Positions 1 through 7,030 of a stretch of DNA of 15,805 bases are shown here, piece by piece. The position numbers and the translations under genes are program-made. Source of the stretch: Pyrodictium sp. (GTDB lineage Archaea > Thermoproteota > Thermoprotei_A > Sulfolobales > Pyrodictiaceae); NCBI GenBank assembly GCA_015662475.1, contig DQUB01000107.1, positions 1 through 15,805 of the forward strand, written 5' to 3'. Position 1 is the stretch's first letter; each line of letters opens with the position of its first letter. The notes under the pieces are model-generated. The model saw only the letters and a list, made by a program, of their open reading frames with translations. It was not told where the DNA came from and did no database searches.

Positions 1-1490
1 TCTGGGTGTTTGAGTGGCCACTCTACAGCTTCTCTAAGCTGCTGCTTAACCTCCTCTAAACCACCAATATCGTCCCAATGGACTTCTGGAACCTCAATGT
101 ATATTTCACGTAGGCCACTAGGCACAATCTCTCGAAGCGCTGCTAAGAAGTCTTCCATTCTAACCTCTATTTTTTCGAGCACTTCGGGAGGTATCCTGTC
201 CTGCGTAAGGTCTATTAGAGGAAGATATCGCCTTAATGCATGCATTGCTGCTTCTCTACATAGAGCTGCTAGATCTGCACCCGTAAATCCTCTTGTCATT
301 TCAGCTAATCTTTCAAGATCCACATCATCTGCTAATGGCATATTGCGTGTATGTATTTGGAGGATTTCAAGTCTACCTTTTTTGTCTGGCAATGGTATTT
401 CTATCTCACGATCAAATCTGCCAGGTCTACGTAATGCTGGATCTAGCGCATTTGGCCTATTAGTTGCCGCTATAACTATCACATCGCCTCTAGACTCTAA
501 ACCATCCATTAAAGCTAGCAACTGCGCAACAACACGACGCTCTACTTCACCCACAACCTCGTCTCTCTTAGGAGCTATCGCGTCTATCTCATCTATAAAT
601 ATTATAGCCGGTGCATGCTTCTTAGCCTCCTCGAATATCTCTCTCAACCTTTGCTCGCTCTCACCATAGTACTTGCTCATTATCTCTGGACCATTAATAG
701 CGATGAAGTATGCATTTGTCTCGTTAGCTATAGCTTTTGCGAGAAGCGTTTTACCTACACCCGGTGGACCAATTAACAACACGCCCTTTGGAGGCTCGAT
801 GCCCAATCTCTTAAAGAGTTCTGGATGTTTCAACGGCAGTTCTACCAGCTCCCTAACCTTCTCTATGATCTCTTTCATGCCGCCAATATCTTCGTAGGTC
901 ACTCTTGGAATACCTGTTGTTTCTATCGGACGTTCCAGCACAACTATTTGTGTATCGTGGGTTATTATAACAACACCTTGTGGTTTTGTCTGAACAACAA
1001 TAAACGGTATTGCTTGGCTAAGTACTGGTATCATTACTGTATCTCCTTCAACAACAGGATAGTTTAAGAGGCGTTTGCGCACATAATTGACAAATCCTGG
1101 ATCAACGGCGATGTTGAAATTAGCTGGAGCAAGTTTAACAAGTGTTGCAGGTTTTGCATCTGCTTTTCTAACAATAACTTTCTCGCCTATACTAACTCCA
1201 GCATTCTTTCTAATTAGACCGTCCATGCGTATAATGTCTAGCCCTTGATCTTCAGGGTAACCTGGCCATGCAATAGCTGCTGTTTTTCTCCTACCCTCAA
1301 TCTCTACAACATCGCCTGGTTCAACACCTATCATACGCAGAATGTTTATGTCTATCCTTACCTTGCCACGACCCACATCTTTCTGTTTTGCTTCAGCAAC
1401 CCTAAGTACAACTTCACGTTTCTTGCTACTAGTACTGCGCTGTATACCTGCCAAGATACCCCCAAACCTTTCTTCCAGAACACCCCCCAC
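1..1490 (-). CDS. cdc48: CDC48/VAT-type AAA+ ATPase (VCP-like), partial: C-terminal part lies beyond the window start
   Basis: This is an ATP-driven unfoldase/segregase that pulls substrates out of complexes and feeds the archaeal proteasome in the cytoplasm. On the minus strand the reading shows, in order, an N-terminal double-psi-barrel substrate domain (REVVLRVAEAK near the start), the D1 AAA domain with Walker A GPPGVGKT (about residues 241-248), Walker B IIFIDEIDA and an ATNRPNALDPALRRPGRFD stretch, then the linker into D2 (VHWDDIGGLEEVK). It runs off the window at WPLKHP, so D2 is missing only because of the edge. About 496 codons are present; family members are roughly 730-850 aa. The first possible start is GTG at 1490, directly after an in-frame stop. 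TTG at 1454, preceded by GGGGGT, would place the Walker motif nearer its usual position. The family is certain; the start is not. Confidence 0.93.
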   Translation of the reverse strand, partial: MGGVLEERFGGILAGIQRSTSSKKREVVLRVAEAKQKDVGRGKVRIDINILRMIGVEPGDVVEIEGRRKTAAIAWPGYPEDQGLDIIRMDGLIRKNAGVSIGEKVIVRKADAKPATLVKLAPANFNIAVDPGFVNYVRKRLLNYPVVEGDTVMIPVLSQAIPFIVVQTKPQGVVIITHDTQIVVLERPIETTGIPRVTYEDIGGMKEIIEKVRELVELPLKHPELFKRLGIEPPKGVLLIGPPGVGKTLLAKAIANETNAYFIAINGPEIMSKYYGESEQRLREIFEEAKKHAPAIIFIDEIDAIAPKRDEVVGEVERRVVAQLLALMDGLESRGDVIVIAATNRPNALDPALRRPGRFDREIEIPLPDKKGRLEILQIHTRNMPLADDVDLERLAEMTRGFTGADLAALCREAAMHALRRYLPLIDLTQDRIPPEVLEKIEVRMEDFLAALREIVPSGLREIYIEVPEVHWDDIGGLEEVKQQLREAVEWPLKHP

Positions 1491-1604
1491 TTATCTACCT
1501 ATACCCTTACACCAATACCATCAATTAGGATGGAGAAAAATCGAGAATTTTGTGGGATCGACAATGAAAGCTCAGTTGAACATTTTCAAAATTTCTTAAG
1601 AAAG

Positions 1605-1883
1605 TTAGAATTGTGAAAGTCTGTGTACAGCCTCAACTTCCACCTCTTCCACACCATCAATACCCTTAATGATATCTTCTAGTTTACTTGTGCCACCCTC
1701 AATTTCTTCTGGTAGTACAATGTAGAGGCGTAGTGCATAGAGGCCAAATGCTATAGGCTCTTTATCGTACCTTGTCACCTCGTGACCTTCTGGCAATTTC
1801 TCTTTAATCTTTTTAACGAGCTCTTCAAGGTTTACATTCACATCAGCTGGATACACTTTAACTAAAGCCAAGACCTTTGCCAC
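1605..1883 (-). CDS. ef1b: Translation elongation factor aEF-1beta (EF1B guanine-exchange subunit)
   Basis: This is the nucleotide-exchange factor that recharges aEF-1alpha with GTP during elongation. The whole protein matches the small archaeal form (about 90 aa): KVLALVKVYP opening strand, EPIAFGLYALRLYIVLPE core and the acidic C-terminal end GVEEVEVEAVHRLSQF. It is the exchange domain alone, without the GST-like part of eukaryotic EF1B. The frame opens at GTG 1892, but I prefer GTG 1883: a GGTGA Shine-Dalgarno sits 5 nt before it, and the first residues then align with the family start (M..VL..LKV.P). It lies just downstream of the zinc-ribbon gene (gap about 20 nt) on the same strand and probably shares its transcript. 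Confidence 0.93.
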   Translation of the reverse strand: MAKVLALVKVYPADVNVNLEELVKKIKEKLPEGHEVTRYDKEPIAFGLYALRLYIVLPEEIEGGTSKLEDIIKGIDGVEEVEVEAVHRLSQF

Positions 1884-1902
1884 TTCTCTCACCAGAGTCT
1901 AG

Positions 1903-2109
1903 CTACGGTCCAACAAAACCGCACTTCGGGCACTTATACTCTACGCTCATCTTCCTACACTTACTACAACGCCAAATGATTACTTCGCCACAGTTTGGAC
2001 ATCGAAACGCTACACCACGCTCCCAAGGAGTTATAGGTCTATTACAACTACTACAGATTGGAACAACAGTCTTTTCTTCAATGCTTATCTTTGGCTCAGT
2101 TGCCGCCAC
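1903..2109 (-). CDS. Small zinc-ribbon protein (archaeal Zn-ribbon RNA-binding family, HVO_2753-like)
   Basis: This 68-residue protein has four CxxC knuckles: CSSC (19-22), CPNC, CSKC and CPKC. They fit two zinc ribbons with PITPWERGVAFRCPNCGEVIIWRC between and around them. This matches the archaeal family annotated as Zn-ribbon RNA-binding or HVO_2753-like proteins, commonly found beside aEF-1beta, which is the next gene here. The pairing suggests a ribosome- or translation-linked role, but the biochemical function is not settled by sequence. The start is GTG at 2109. An A/T-rich promoter block lies about 40-55 bp upstream and is shared with the divergent pth2 gene. Confidence 0.85.
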   Translation of the reverse strand: MAATEPKISIEEKTVVPICSSCNRPITPWERGVAFRCPNCGEVIIWRCSKCRKMSVEYKCPKCGFVGP

Positions 2110-2143
2110 GATTCATCCCGAAACGGCATTTCTAACAGCTTAC

Positions 2144-2166
2144 ACTATTAAACTTATTTTTATAGA
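2144..2166. promoter_or_regulatory. Candidate divergent promoter between the zinc-ribbon and Pth2 genes
   Basis: The block holds ATTAAAC (2147-2153), which reads as a TATA-like TTTAAT on the other strand, and TTTTTATA (2157-2164). A TATA centred near 2150 would start transcription near 2175 rightwards, just ahead of the GGTGGT Shine-Dalgarno (2182-2187), and near 2124 leftwards. This is inferred from spacing only. Confidence 0.4.
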
Positions 2167-2195
2167 GGAACATGTTTAGAAGGTGGTAATAGACC

Positions 2196-2579
2196 ATGAC
2201 CGTGAAATGTGATGTGGAATACAAGCAATCCATAGTGGTTAGAATGGATCTGCAAATGAGTAAAGGAAAGCTGGCTGCACAAGTGGCACATGCAGCCGTT
2301 ACAACTGTTATAGAGATATTGGAGTCTAGAGATAGCGAATGGCAAGCATGGTTAAAGTGCTGGCTTGAGCAAGGGCAGAAAAAAGTTGTGTTAAAAGTTG
2401 AAAATTTAAACGAACTTTTAAAGTTAGCCGAAGAAGCTAGAAAACTTCATCTCCCAGTTGCTATAATCAAAGATGCAGGACGTACAGAGTTAGAGCCAGG
2501 CACGATAACCTGTGCTGCTATAGGTCCTGGTCCAGCACCTCTCATAGACAGGGTCACTGGCCGACTTAAACTGCTTTAA
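2196..2579 (+). CDS. pth2: Peptidyl-tRNA hydrolase, Pth2 family
   Basis: This enzyme cleaves peptidyl-tRNA that drops off ribosomes, recycling the tRNA in the cytoplasm. The 127-residue protein carries the Pth2 signatures: MSKGKLAAQVAHAA at 21-34 (the conserved K, Q and H around the active site), then IKDAGRTEL at 91-99 and PGTITCAAIGPGP at 101-113. Length is close to the normal 115-125 aa, with a short N-terminal tail. ATG at 2196 is preceded by GGTGGT with 8-nt spacing. truD follows 15 nt after the stop on the same strand, so the two tRNA-maintenance genes are probably co-transcribed. Confidence 0.95.
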   Translation: MTVKCDVEYKQSIVVRMDLQMSKGKLAAQVAHAAVTTVIEILESRDSEWQAWLKCWLEQGQKKVVLKVENLNELLKLAEEARKLHLPVAIIKDAGRTELEPGTITCAAIGPGPAPLIDRVTGRLKLL

Positions 2580-2594
2580 ACTAGGCTGTAGAAA

Positions 2595-3737
2595 ATGTAT
2601 TGTATCTCTCAAGATCCTCTTGACAAACTTTTAGGAATGCGTTACAAGAGTTTATGCTTTGAAACAAAATTGCGCATAGTAGAACCGAGGATATACCATT
2701 TCATAGTCGTTGAACAGCCTCATAACATATTCACACAGTCTGCAAATGCTAAAGCTGCTGTTTATGTAATGGTTAAAAGAAATATTTCTACATTAGATGC
2801 AATAAATCTTTTAGCAACCTTTTTGGGAATACAACGACGTTGCATAAGTTACGCTGGTTTAAAAGATGCTGAAGCCACAACACTTCAGTACGTGACAATA
2901 GATTTACAATGCATTCGCAAGAAACTCCCGAAGATTATCAGAGTAGGTACACAGACGAAGAACTTGTGGATGAGATTTATAGGCTATGCATTAACTATGT
3001 TAAAGCCCGGATTACTTCGTGGAAATACTTTCTACATATGTGTAGAGGGGTCCAATGTCGAAGAAATTAAAAAATTTGATAAGCAAGAAATCAATCTATT
3101 AGCTTACTACGGATACCAAAGATTCGGCACACGTAGACCCAATACCCACACTGTAGGCCTTTTAATGCTAATATCACCTTCACTGTATATTCGAGAATTA
3201 TTATTTGAACCTTATCCAGATGAGAAAATGGACAGTATAAGGTCTAGGCTAGAGAAGACGCCAAGTTTGAATCCAGAAAGAAGATTATTACAACTGCTAA
3301 ATAGGGTACGCTCACCACAACATGTAAAGCCACCCTTTGAACTGTTGCGACTTTTTGCTTCAGCTTTACAAGCATACCTTTTCAACCAATATATCAATAA
3401 AAGGATTTACTACTATGGGAATGTTAAAGAGAAGATAAAAGGCGAAAAATGGGATGGAACAAGACCTCTAGCACCCGTAATAGGTGAGGATATAGAACTA
3501 TCTAGCGATGCAGCTGAACTATACAAGGAGATATTGGAGGAGGAGATGCTAACGTTCGAAGACTTAAAACTGTTTAGAATGTACGGTGTAAAGCTAGTAA
3601 CCTATTATAGGCCATTGTTTACAAAAACTAGACTATCAATAACAGTACATGGAAAGAGAGCCTGGATTACATTTTCGCTTGAAAAGGGTATGTATGCAAC
3701 ATTAGTACTTAGAGAACTTGGCATAAAAGAATACTAA
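2595..3737 (+). CDS. truD: tRNA pseudouridine(13) synthase TruD/Pus7 family
   Basis: TruD-type enzymes convert U13 (and in some archaea U35) of tRNA to pseudouridine. Diagnostic segments are YAGLKDAEATTLQ at 86-98, in which D91 is the catalytic aspartate, and YYGYQRFGTRRPNTHTVG at 171-188, the conserved N/YYFGxQRFG-type motif before the TRUD insertion domain. At 380 residues it is on the short side for archaeal TruD. The C-terminal half (about 210-380) is more divergent but returns to the fold near RLFASALQAYLFNQYI. The start is ATG 2595, 15 nt after the pth2 stop, with only a weak upstream ribosome site, suggesting translation from the same mRNA. Its 3' end faces the KH-like gene. Confidence 0.9.
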   Translation: MYCISQDPLDKLLGMRYKSLCFETKLRIVEPRIYHFIVVEQPHNIFTQSANAKAAVYVMVKRNISTLDAINLLATFLGIQRRCISYAGLKDAEATTLQYVTIDLQCIRKKLPKIIRVGTQTKNLWMRFIGYALTMLKPGLLRGNTFYICVEGSNVEEIKKFDKQEINLLAYYGYQRFGTRRPNTHTVGLLMLISPSLYIRELLFEPYPDEKMDSIRSRLEKTPSLNPERRLLQLLNRVRSPQHVKPPFELLRLFASALQAYLFNQYINKRIYYYGNVKEKIKGEKWDGTRPLAPVIGEDIELSSDAAELYKEILEEEMLTFEDLKLFRMYGVKLVTYYRPLFTKTRLSITVHGKRAWITFSLEKGMYATLVLRELGIKEY

Positions 3738-3793
3738 CGGGCAAGAAAAAGAACTTGATAACTAACATAAAAATGCACTTAATTTTATCATTG

Positions 3794-4390
3794 TTATTCA
3801 TATCTTATTTGTACCTTTTTACCAGATAACTCAGTTAGTATCTTTTCGAAAAATTCTCTATTCTTCTCCAGAAATCTTCTATCACGCCTACTAACTCTAA
3901 CAACATATTCAACACTTCCATTAGGCAACCATAGCGTATTAACGCCGAGTACTCTTGCTGGATACAAAAGGTGTAACGCAAGACTTCTAAGATCGCTCGT
4001 ATGTGGTATGAGTTTGACTTTAACACCTAACTTATTTGCTAGCCCTTTTTCAATATTTCTTGCATACTTCGTATATACCGGTACACTAGTGCCAACTCCA
4101 AGATCCATAACTATTACTATCATTTGACTATTAATGAAATATGCTTTGTGGTATACAGCTTTTTTCAACAGCTGATTGCCAGATTCTTCAAGTTCTATTA
4201 ACGCTCTCATAATGTCAACTTCTCTAGAATCGACTTCGCCACTATCAACCAGAGCTTGACATCTAGGACACAAAATACCACTTTTAACACAAATGTAGTC
4301 TAGTGGTATCTTTACCGAGGCTCCCCACCTCACCCACACAATGACATAGTCAATCCATACTTTCCTTGCTAGGTAACCAGCAGAATACAA
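3794..4390 (-). CDS. KH-like protein, crenarchaeal NusA-like transcription/RNA-binding group
   Basis: This protein has an N-terminal cysteine cluster, KIPLDYICVKSGILCPRC (C34, C41, C44 in the longest reading), a helical stretch EVDIMRALIELEES, a central alpha/beta part, and a C-terminal segment with ARVLGVNTLWLPNGSVEYVVRVS that resembles a degenerate KH fold. It resembles crenarchaeal proteins often labelled transcription elongation factor or NusA-like, from memory of the family only; no activity is proven from sequence. The frame opens at TTG 4390, 13 nt after a GAGGTGA site. The conserved part begins only about 25 residues later, so GTG 4339 or 4333 may be the true start. It is monocistronic, convergent with truD, and upstream lies the small-RNA region. 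Confidence 0.6.
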   Translation of the reverse strand: MYSAGYLARKVWIDYVIVWVRWGASVKIPLDYICVKSGILCPRCQALVDSGEVDSREVDIMRALIELEESGNQLLKKAVYHKAYFINSQMIVIVMDLGVGTSVPVYTKYARNIEKGLANKLGVKVKLIPHTSDLRSLALHLLYPARVLGVNTLWLPNGSVEYVVRVSRRDRRFLEKNREFFEKILTELSGKKVQIRYE

Positions 4391-4457
4391 ACCCCTATTA
4401 AATTCACCTCAACAATGAAACAGTCCAACCTCCACTATACAAAAGAGGGGAAAATGT

Positions 4458-4521
4458 TGGCTCAGAAGCGGGCCTTCTCGTCACAGATCAGTTAGCGCCC
4501 CGGGTTCCCTCCTCATTGCCA
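4458..4521 (-). ncRNA. Candidate C/D box sRNA (2'-O-methylation guide)
   Basis: Read on the minus strand, the segment has a 4-bp terminal stem (TGGC at 4521-4518, GCCA at 4461-4458) closing box C ATGAGGA (4516-4510, 6 of 7 against RUGAUGA), box D' CTGA (4491-4488), box C' GTGACGA (4484-4478, 6 of 7) and box D CTGA (4465-4462). The C'-to-D guide is GAAGGCCCGCTT, exactly the canonical 12 nt. The C-to-D' spacer is 18 nt, longer than usual. Such RNAs, with L7Ae, Nop5 and fibrillarin, direct rRNA or tRNA methylation. By the D+5 rule the predicted target is AAGCGGGCCUUC with the fifth base (G) methylated; I could not assign it to an RNA. It lies wholly between genes in a GC-rich island. Confidence 0.5.
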
Positions 4522-4540
4522 GATAAAAAGGTATAACACA

Positions 4541-4557
4541 ACGAAACCTAAATACCC
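4541..4557 (+). promoter_or_regulatory. Candidate promoter (BRE plus TATA) for the tRNA-His leader
   Basis: ACGAAACC followed by TAAATA resembles an archaeal BRE plus TATA box. The centre near 4552 predicts a transcription start near 4577, which is exactly the first base of a GC-rich segment and of an ATG. The same TAAATA reads TATTTA leftwards and could also serve the minus-strand sRNA (predicted start near 4526). Confidence 0.45.
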
Positions 4558-4576
4558 TCCACACCTCCACCACTAC

Positions 4577-4667
4577 ATGGACCGGGCCGCCAAAGAGCCC
4601 CCCAAAGGGGGCGATGAGAAACAGCGGCCTCGTCTATCTAACGTGAAGGCCTGGATGAAGTTTGGGA
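4577..4667 (+). ncRNA. GC-rich structured leader upstream of tRNA-His; unrecognised RNA or tiny ORF
   Basis: This stretch is far more GC-rich than the neighbouring genes. It folds as stem GGCCGC (4585-4590) with GCGGCC (4624-4629) around a perfect hairpin GCCCCC/GGGGGC (4597-4612, 4-nt loop). An alternative stem GGCCT (4626-4630) with AGGCC (4647-4651) excludes the first. The 7-mer GGCCGCC recurs at 4585 and at 4668, inside the tRNA-His acceptor strand, so GCGGCC could pair with either. The same DNA is also an open frame of 33 codons from ATG 4577 to a TAG at 4676 within the tRNA, encoding a basic proline-rich peptide ending MKFGRPP. Its codon choice (CGG, CCC, GCC) is unlike nearby genes, so I favour an RNA or a processed 5' leader. 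Confidence 0.4.
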
Positions 4668-4769
4668 GGCCGCCGTAGCTCAGCGGTAGAGCGCCGGGCT
4701 GTGGACCAACCGATAATGCAGCGGGCAGAAACCCGGAGGTCCCGGGTTCGAATCCCGGCGGCGGCCCCA
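4668..4769 (+). tRNA. tRNA-His (anticodon GTG) with 26-nt intron, CCA encoded
   Basis: The cloverleaf has acceptor GCCGCCG (4669-4675) with CGGCGGC (4759-4765), D arm, anticodon stem CCGGG/CCCGG, 5-nt variable loop and T arm CCGGG-TTCGAAT-CCCGG. The extra G-1 (4668) opposite discriminator C73 (4766) is the histidine identity element. Anticodon GTG is at 4701-4703. An intron at the canonical 37/38 site (4705-4730) is bounded by a strict BHB motif: 4-bp helix CTGT/GCAG between 3-nt bulges GGA and AAA. CCA is encoded at 4767-4769. It may be transcribed from the promoter at 4541, giving a 91-nt leader. Confidence 0.95.
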
Positions 4770-4830
4770 CTCAATATCACCTACAGTTCAACAAAATCGA
4801 AAGTTAACAGAGTCGTAGAGAGTGTAAGAG

Positions 4831-4845
4831 GGAGAATTTATTAGC
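4831..4845 (+). promoter_or_regulatory. Candidate TATA box for tRNA-Ala
   Basis: GAATTTATTAG, centred near 4840, predicts transcription from about 4866, a few bases ahead of the tRNA 5' end at 4873. The inference rests on sequence and spacing only. Confidence 0.4.
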
Positions 4846-4872
4846 CAACTAAGTAAGGTCCTTTCCGATGGT

Positions 4873-4949
<77 letters not shown>

Positions 4950-5041
4950 CCCCCAACCATAAATGTTATAAAGTTTGCAATTAAGATGATCTAATTTTGC
5001 ACTTCTTCTACATTCTAAAACTATGGCATGTGTTCCCTCGA

Positions 5042-5058
5042 ATAAGTATTTAAATATG
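5042..5058 (+). promoter_or_regulatory. Candidate promoter of the potassium transporter gene
   Basis: AAGTATTTAAATATG is a strong TATA-like run in the 159-bp space after tRNA-Ala. Transcription would begin near 5077, leaving about a 30-nt leader with AGGTTAGC just ahead of ATG 5109. Confidence 0.45.
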
Positions 5059-5108
5059 TGGTTCTGTTAGCCATACGCAATTCTCACATGGCAAGGGTAT
5101 AGGTTAGC

Positions 5109-6617
5109 ATGTTGAAATTGAACCCTATAATATACTACATCATTTATTGTCAAGGTATAGTTGCTGGGGTCACACTTGTACCAGGCGTATATGGAGTTAT
5201 AATAGGCGAACATAGAGCATTAATAATGGTTATTTATGGTGCAGTTGTAGGCCTTGTAGTGCTCTTTTTGAAAATCTTTGGTAAGCCTAGTAGACCTTTG
5301 ACTCTTGAAGATACAATATTGATTGCTGTAGCATCTTGGATGATGGTTCCCATTCTGTCCGCTATACCTATTTCGCTCTACTTAAACATGCCATTCATAG
5401 ATGCGTGGTTTGAGGCTGTTAGTGGATTTACTACAACAGGTCTTACAATGTTCAGCGGTACTATGGATAGGGATTTCCACGTCTATATACCGTCGGTAGA
5501 AGAGCTTCCTCGCAGCATACTCTTTTGGAGAAGTCTTATCCAATGGATTGGCGGTCTTGGAATACTAGTTGTGCTGATAGCCCTGGCTTTAAGTGGTGGA
5601 CTTCCTTCACATCTTGTTGGTTTTGCAGAAGGTAGATATGAGAGGTTAGAGCCAAGTTTGGCTAGAAGTTTGAGAAGACTGTTCATAGTTTATCTAATCT
5701 TAACACTTCTTGCCGCTATCCTATTTTACCTAGCCGGCATGCCCCCTTTTGACGCAATAAACCATGCAATGACGGCATTGGCCACTGGTGGATTTTCCAC
5801 TCACAATAACAGCATAGGATACTATGATAATCCTGTACTTGAAGGAGTCGTAGTACTAGCTATGATCTGGGGAGCCACAAACTTTGCAACACACTATAGG
5901 ATACTGTTTAAAGGCAGTTTGCACGCACTTTTCAGAGACCCTGAACTAAAAATGCTAATTACACTAATAGTGATTGGAAGTCTTGCAACTGCTTATACAC
6001 TATACTCAGAATCCCATTACAGCCTTATAGATGCTTTAAGATATGCAATATTTCAATTTGTTAGTGCTATAACAGGTACAGGATTTCAAACAATTAGCCT
6101 TACCAACATGTCAGATGAAACAAAATTCTTGCTAACAGTAGCATGCCTGGTAGGTGGCTCCTACCTCTCGACAACTGGTGGAATTAAAATTTATCGACTG
6201 TTGGTTGCATTGCACACAGTAGGTTGGACGGCAAAAAAAGTCGTAAATGTGAGAGGTCTTGTAATAAAATATCGCATAGGCACTAGACCGCTAAACTTTG
6301 AAGAACTCATGCAAAGTGTAAGTATAATTTTCTCTTTCACAATACTATGGGTACTAGGTACCATAGCGACTTTAGTAACCGTGGAAACTAGTTTGGCTAA
6401 TGCAGGATTAGAGGCTGCTAGTGCGCTGGGTACCGTAGGCATTAGTAGTGGCATAACAGGCGCGCACATTCCATTAACATTAAAACTCGTATATATATTG
6501 TTGATGAGTCTTGGTAGACTTGAAATAATACCATACGTAATGGCTGTAAGAATACTAGTGTCAAAAACCAAAACATATTTGAAAACAACACTTGGGAAAA
6601 AGAGAACAATTAGTTAA
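5109..6617 (+). CDS. TrkH/KtrB family potassium uptake membrane subunit
   Basis: This is the ion-conducting subunit of a Trk/Ktr potassium uptake system in the cytoplasmic membrane. The 502-residue protein is built from repeated M1-P-M2 units with four pore loops: SGFTTTGLT (105-113), ALATGGFSTH (223-232), SAITGTGFQTI (319-329) and ASALGTVGISSG (437-448). These carry the conserved filter glycines. QWIGGLGILV (145-154) and GRLEIIPYVMA (469-479) are further family marks. No regulatory TrkA/KtrA RCK subunit is encoded in this window, so it must lie elsewhere or be absent. The family is clear; Trk versus Ktr subtype is not. The RNase P RNA begins only 23 nt after the stop. Confidence 0.93.
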   Translation: MLKLNPIIYYIIYCQGIVAGVTLVPGVYGVIIGEHRALIMVIYGAVVGLVVLFLKIFGKPSRPLTLEDTILIAVASWMMVPILSAIPISLYLNMPFIDAWFEAVSGFTTTGLTMFSGTMDRDFHVYIPSVEELPRSILFWRSLIQWIGGLGILVVLIALALSGGLPSHLVGFAEGRYERLEPSLARSLRRLFIVYLILTLLAAILFYLAGMPPFDAINHAMTALATGGFSTHNNSIGYYDNPVLEGVVVLAMIWGATNFATHYRILFKGSLHALFRDPELKMLITLIVIGSLATAYTLYSESHYSLIDALRYAIFQFVSAITGTGFQTISLTNMSDETKFLLTVACLVGGSYLSTTGGIKIYRLLVALHTVGWTAKKVVNVRGLVIKYRIGTRPLNFEELMQSVSIIFSFTILWVLGTIATLVTVETSLANAGLEAASALGTVGISSGITGAHIPLTLKLVYILLMSLGRLEIIPYVMAVRILVSKTKTYLKTTLGKKRTIS

Positions 6618-6640
6618 GAGGCAAGCTAGAAAATATTCTA

Positions 6641-6977
6641 GGGGCCCGACGCCGGCTGGCCGCCGACGGCCCTTCAAGGGCCGAGGAAACTCCGCCCTCC
6701 CCGCGGCACCGGGGCCCCGAAAGGGGGCACGGGTAAGACCCGTGGCAACGGCACAGAAACGACACGTCCACCGGCAGATGGCGATGAAGGGGTGAGGGCC
6801 CGCGGGCAACCGCGGGCCAGCTAACCCCCCGAGGACGCTGGTGGGAGCGGTGAAACGGCCGCCCTCCGGGGAGCAAGGCGGCGCGCCGATGAGGGCCGCG
6901 CGAATGGCGCGCCGAAAGCCGCTTAGTCAAATGCGGCCGAAGGTACAGAAGGCGGGTTATAGCCGGCGTCGGGCCCC
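6641..6977 (+). ncRNA. rnpB: RNase P RNA (archaeal type A)
   Basis: This is the catalytic RNA of RNase P, which trims 5' leaders from pre-tRNAs. The GC-rich segment is closed by a perfect 17-bp P1 helix: GGGGCCCGACGCCGGCT at 6641-6657 with its complement at 6961-6977. Inside are the conserved elements: a GGCCC-TTCAA-GGGCC hairpin followed by GAGGAAACTCCGCC (CR-I type), GGTAAGACCCG, GGCACAGAAACGACA (CR-II/III type), GGTGAAACGGC, and near the 3' end GTACAGAAGGCGGGTTATAG (CR-V type). Size (about 337 nt) fits archaeal type A RNAs. The promoter must overlap the end of the upstream transporter gene; TTAGTTAAG near 6612 has the right spacing. Exact ends could differ by a few bases. Confidence 0.93.
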
Positions 6978-7030
6978 GCCACAACCACACATATATTGTT
7001 AGTTTATACTGGATTTCTTTGGGGAGCAGT

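Noticed and set aside
1..1490. Long open frames on the plus strand opposite the CDC48 gene
   Set aside because: The minus strand encodes a clear AAA ATPase with Walker motifs; the plus-strand frames give serine-rich, low-complexity peptides typical of antisense shadows.
4573..4770. Minus-strand frame with PPPGFEPGTSG across tRNA-His, and a similar one across tRNA-Met at 15297-15527
   Set aside because: This peptide is the familiar translation of the T-arm of a tRNA gene in antisense, a well-known false gene call.
6561..6990. Open frames on both strands across the GC-rich block
   Set aside because: The block is RNase P RNA; GC-rich structured RNA simply lacks stop codons.
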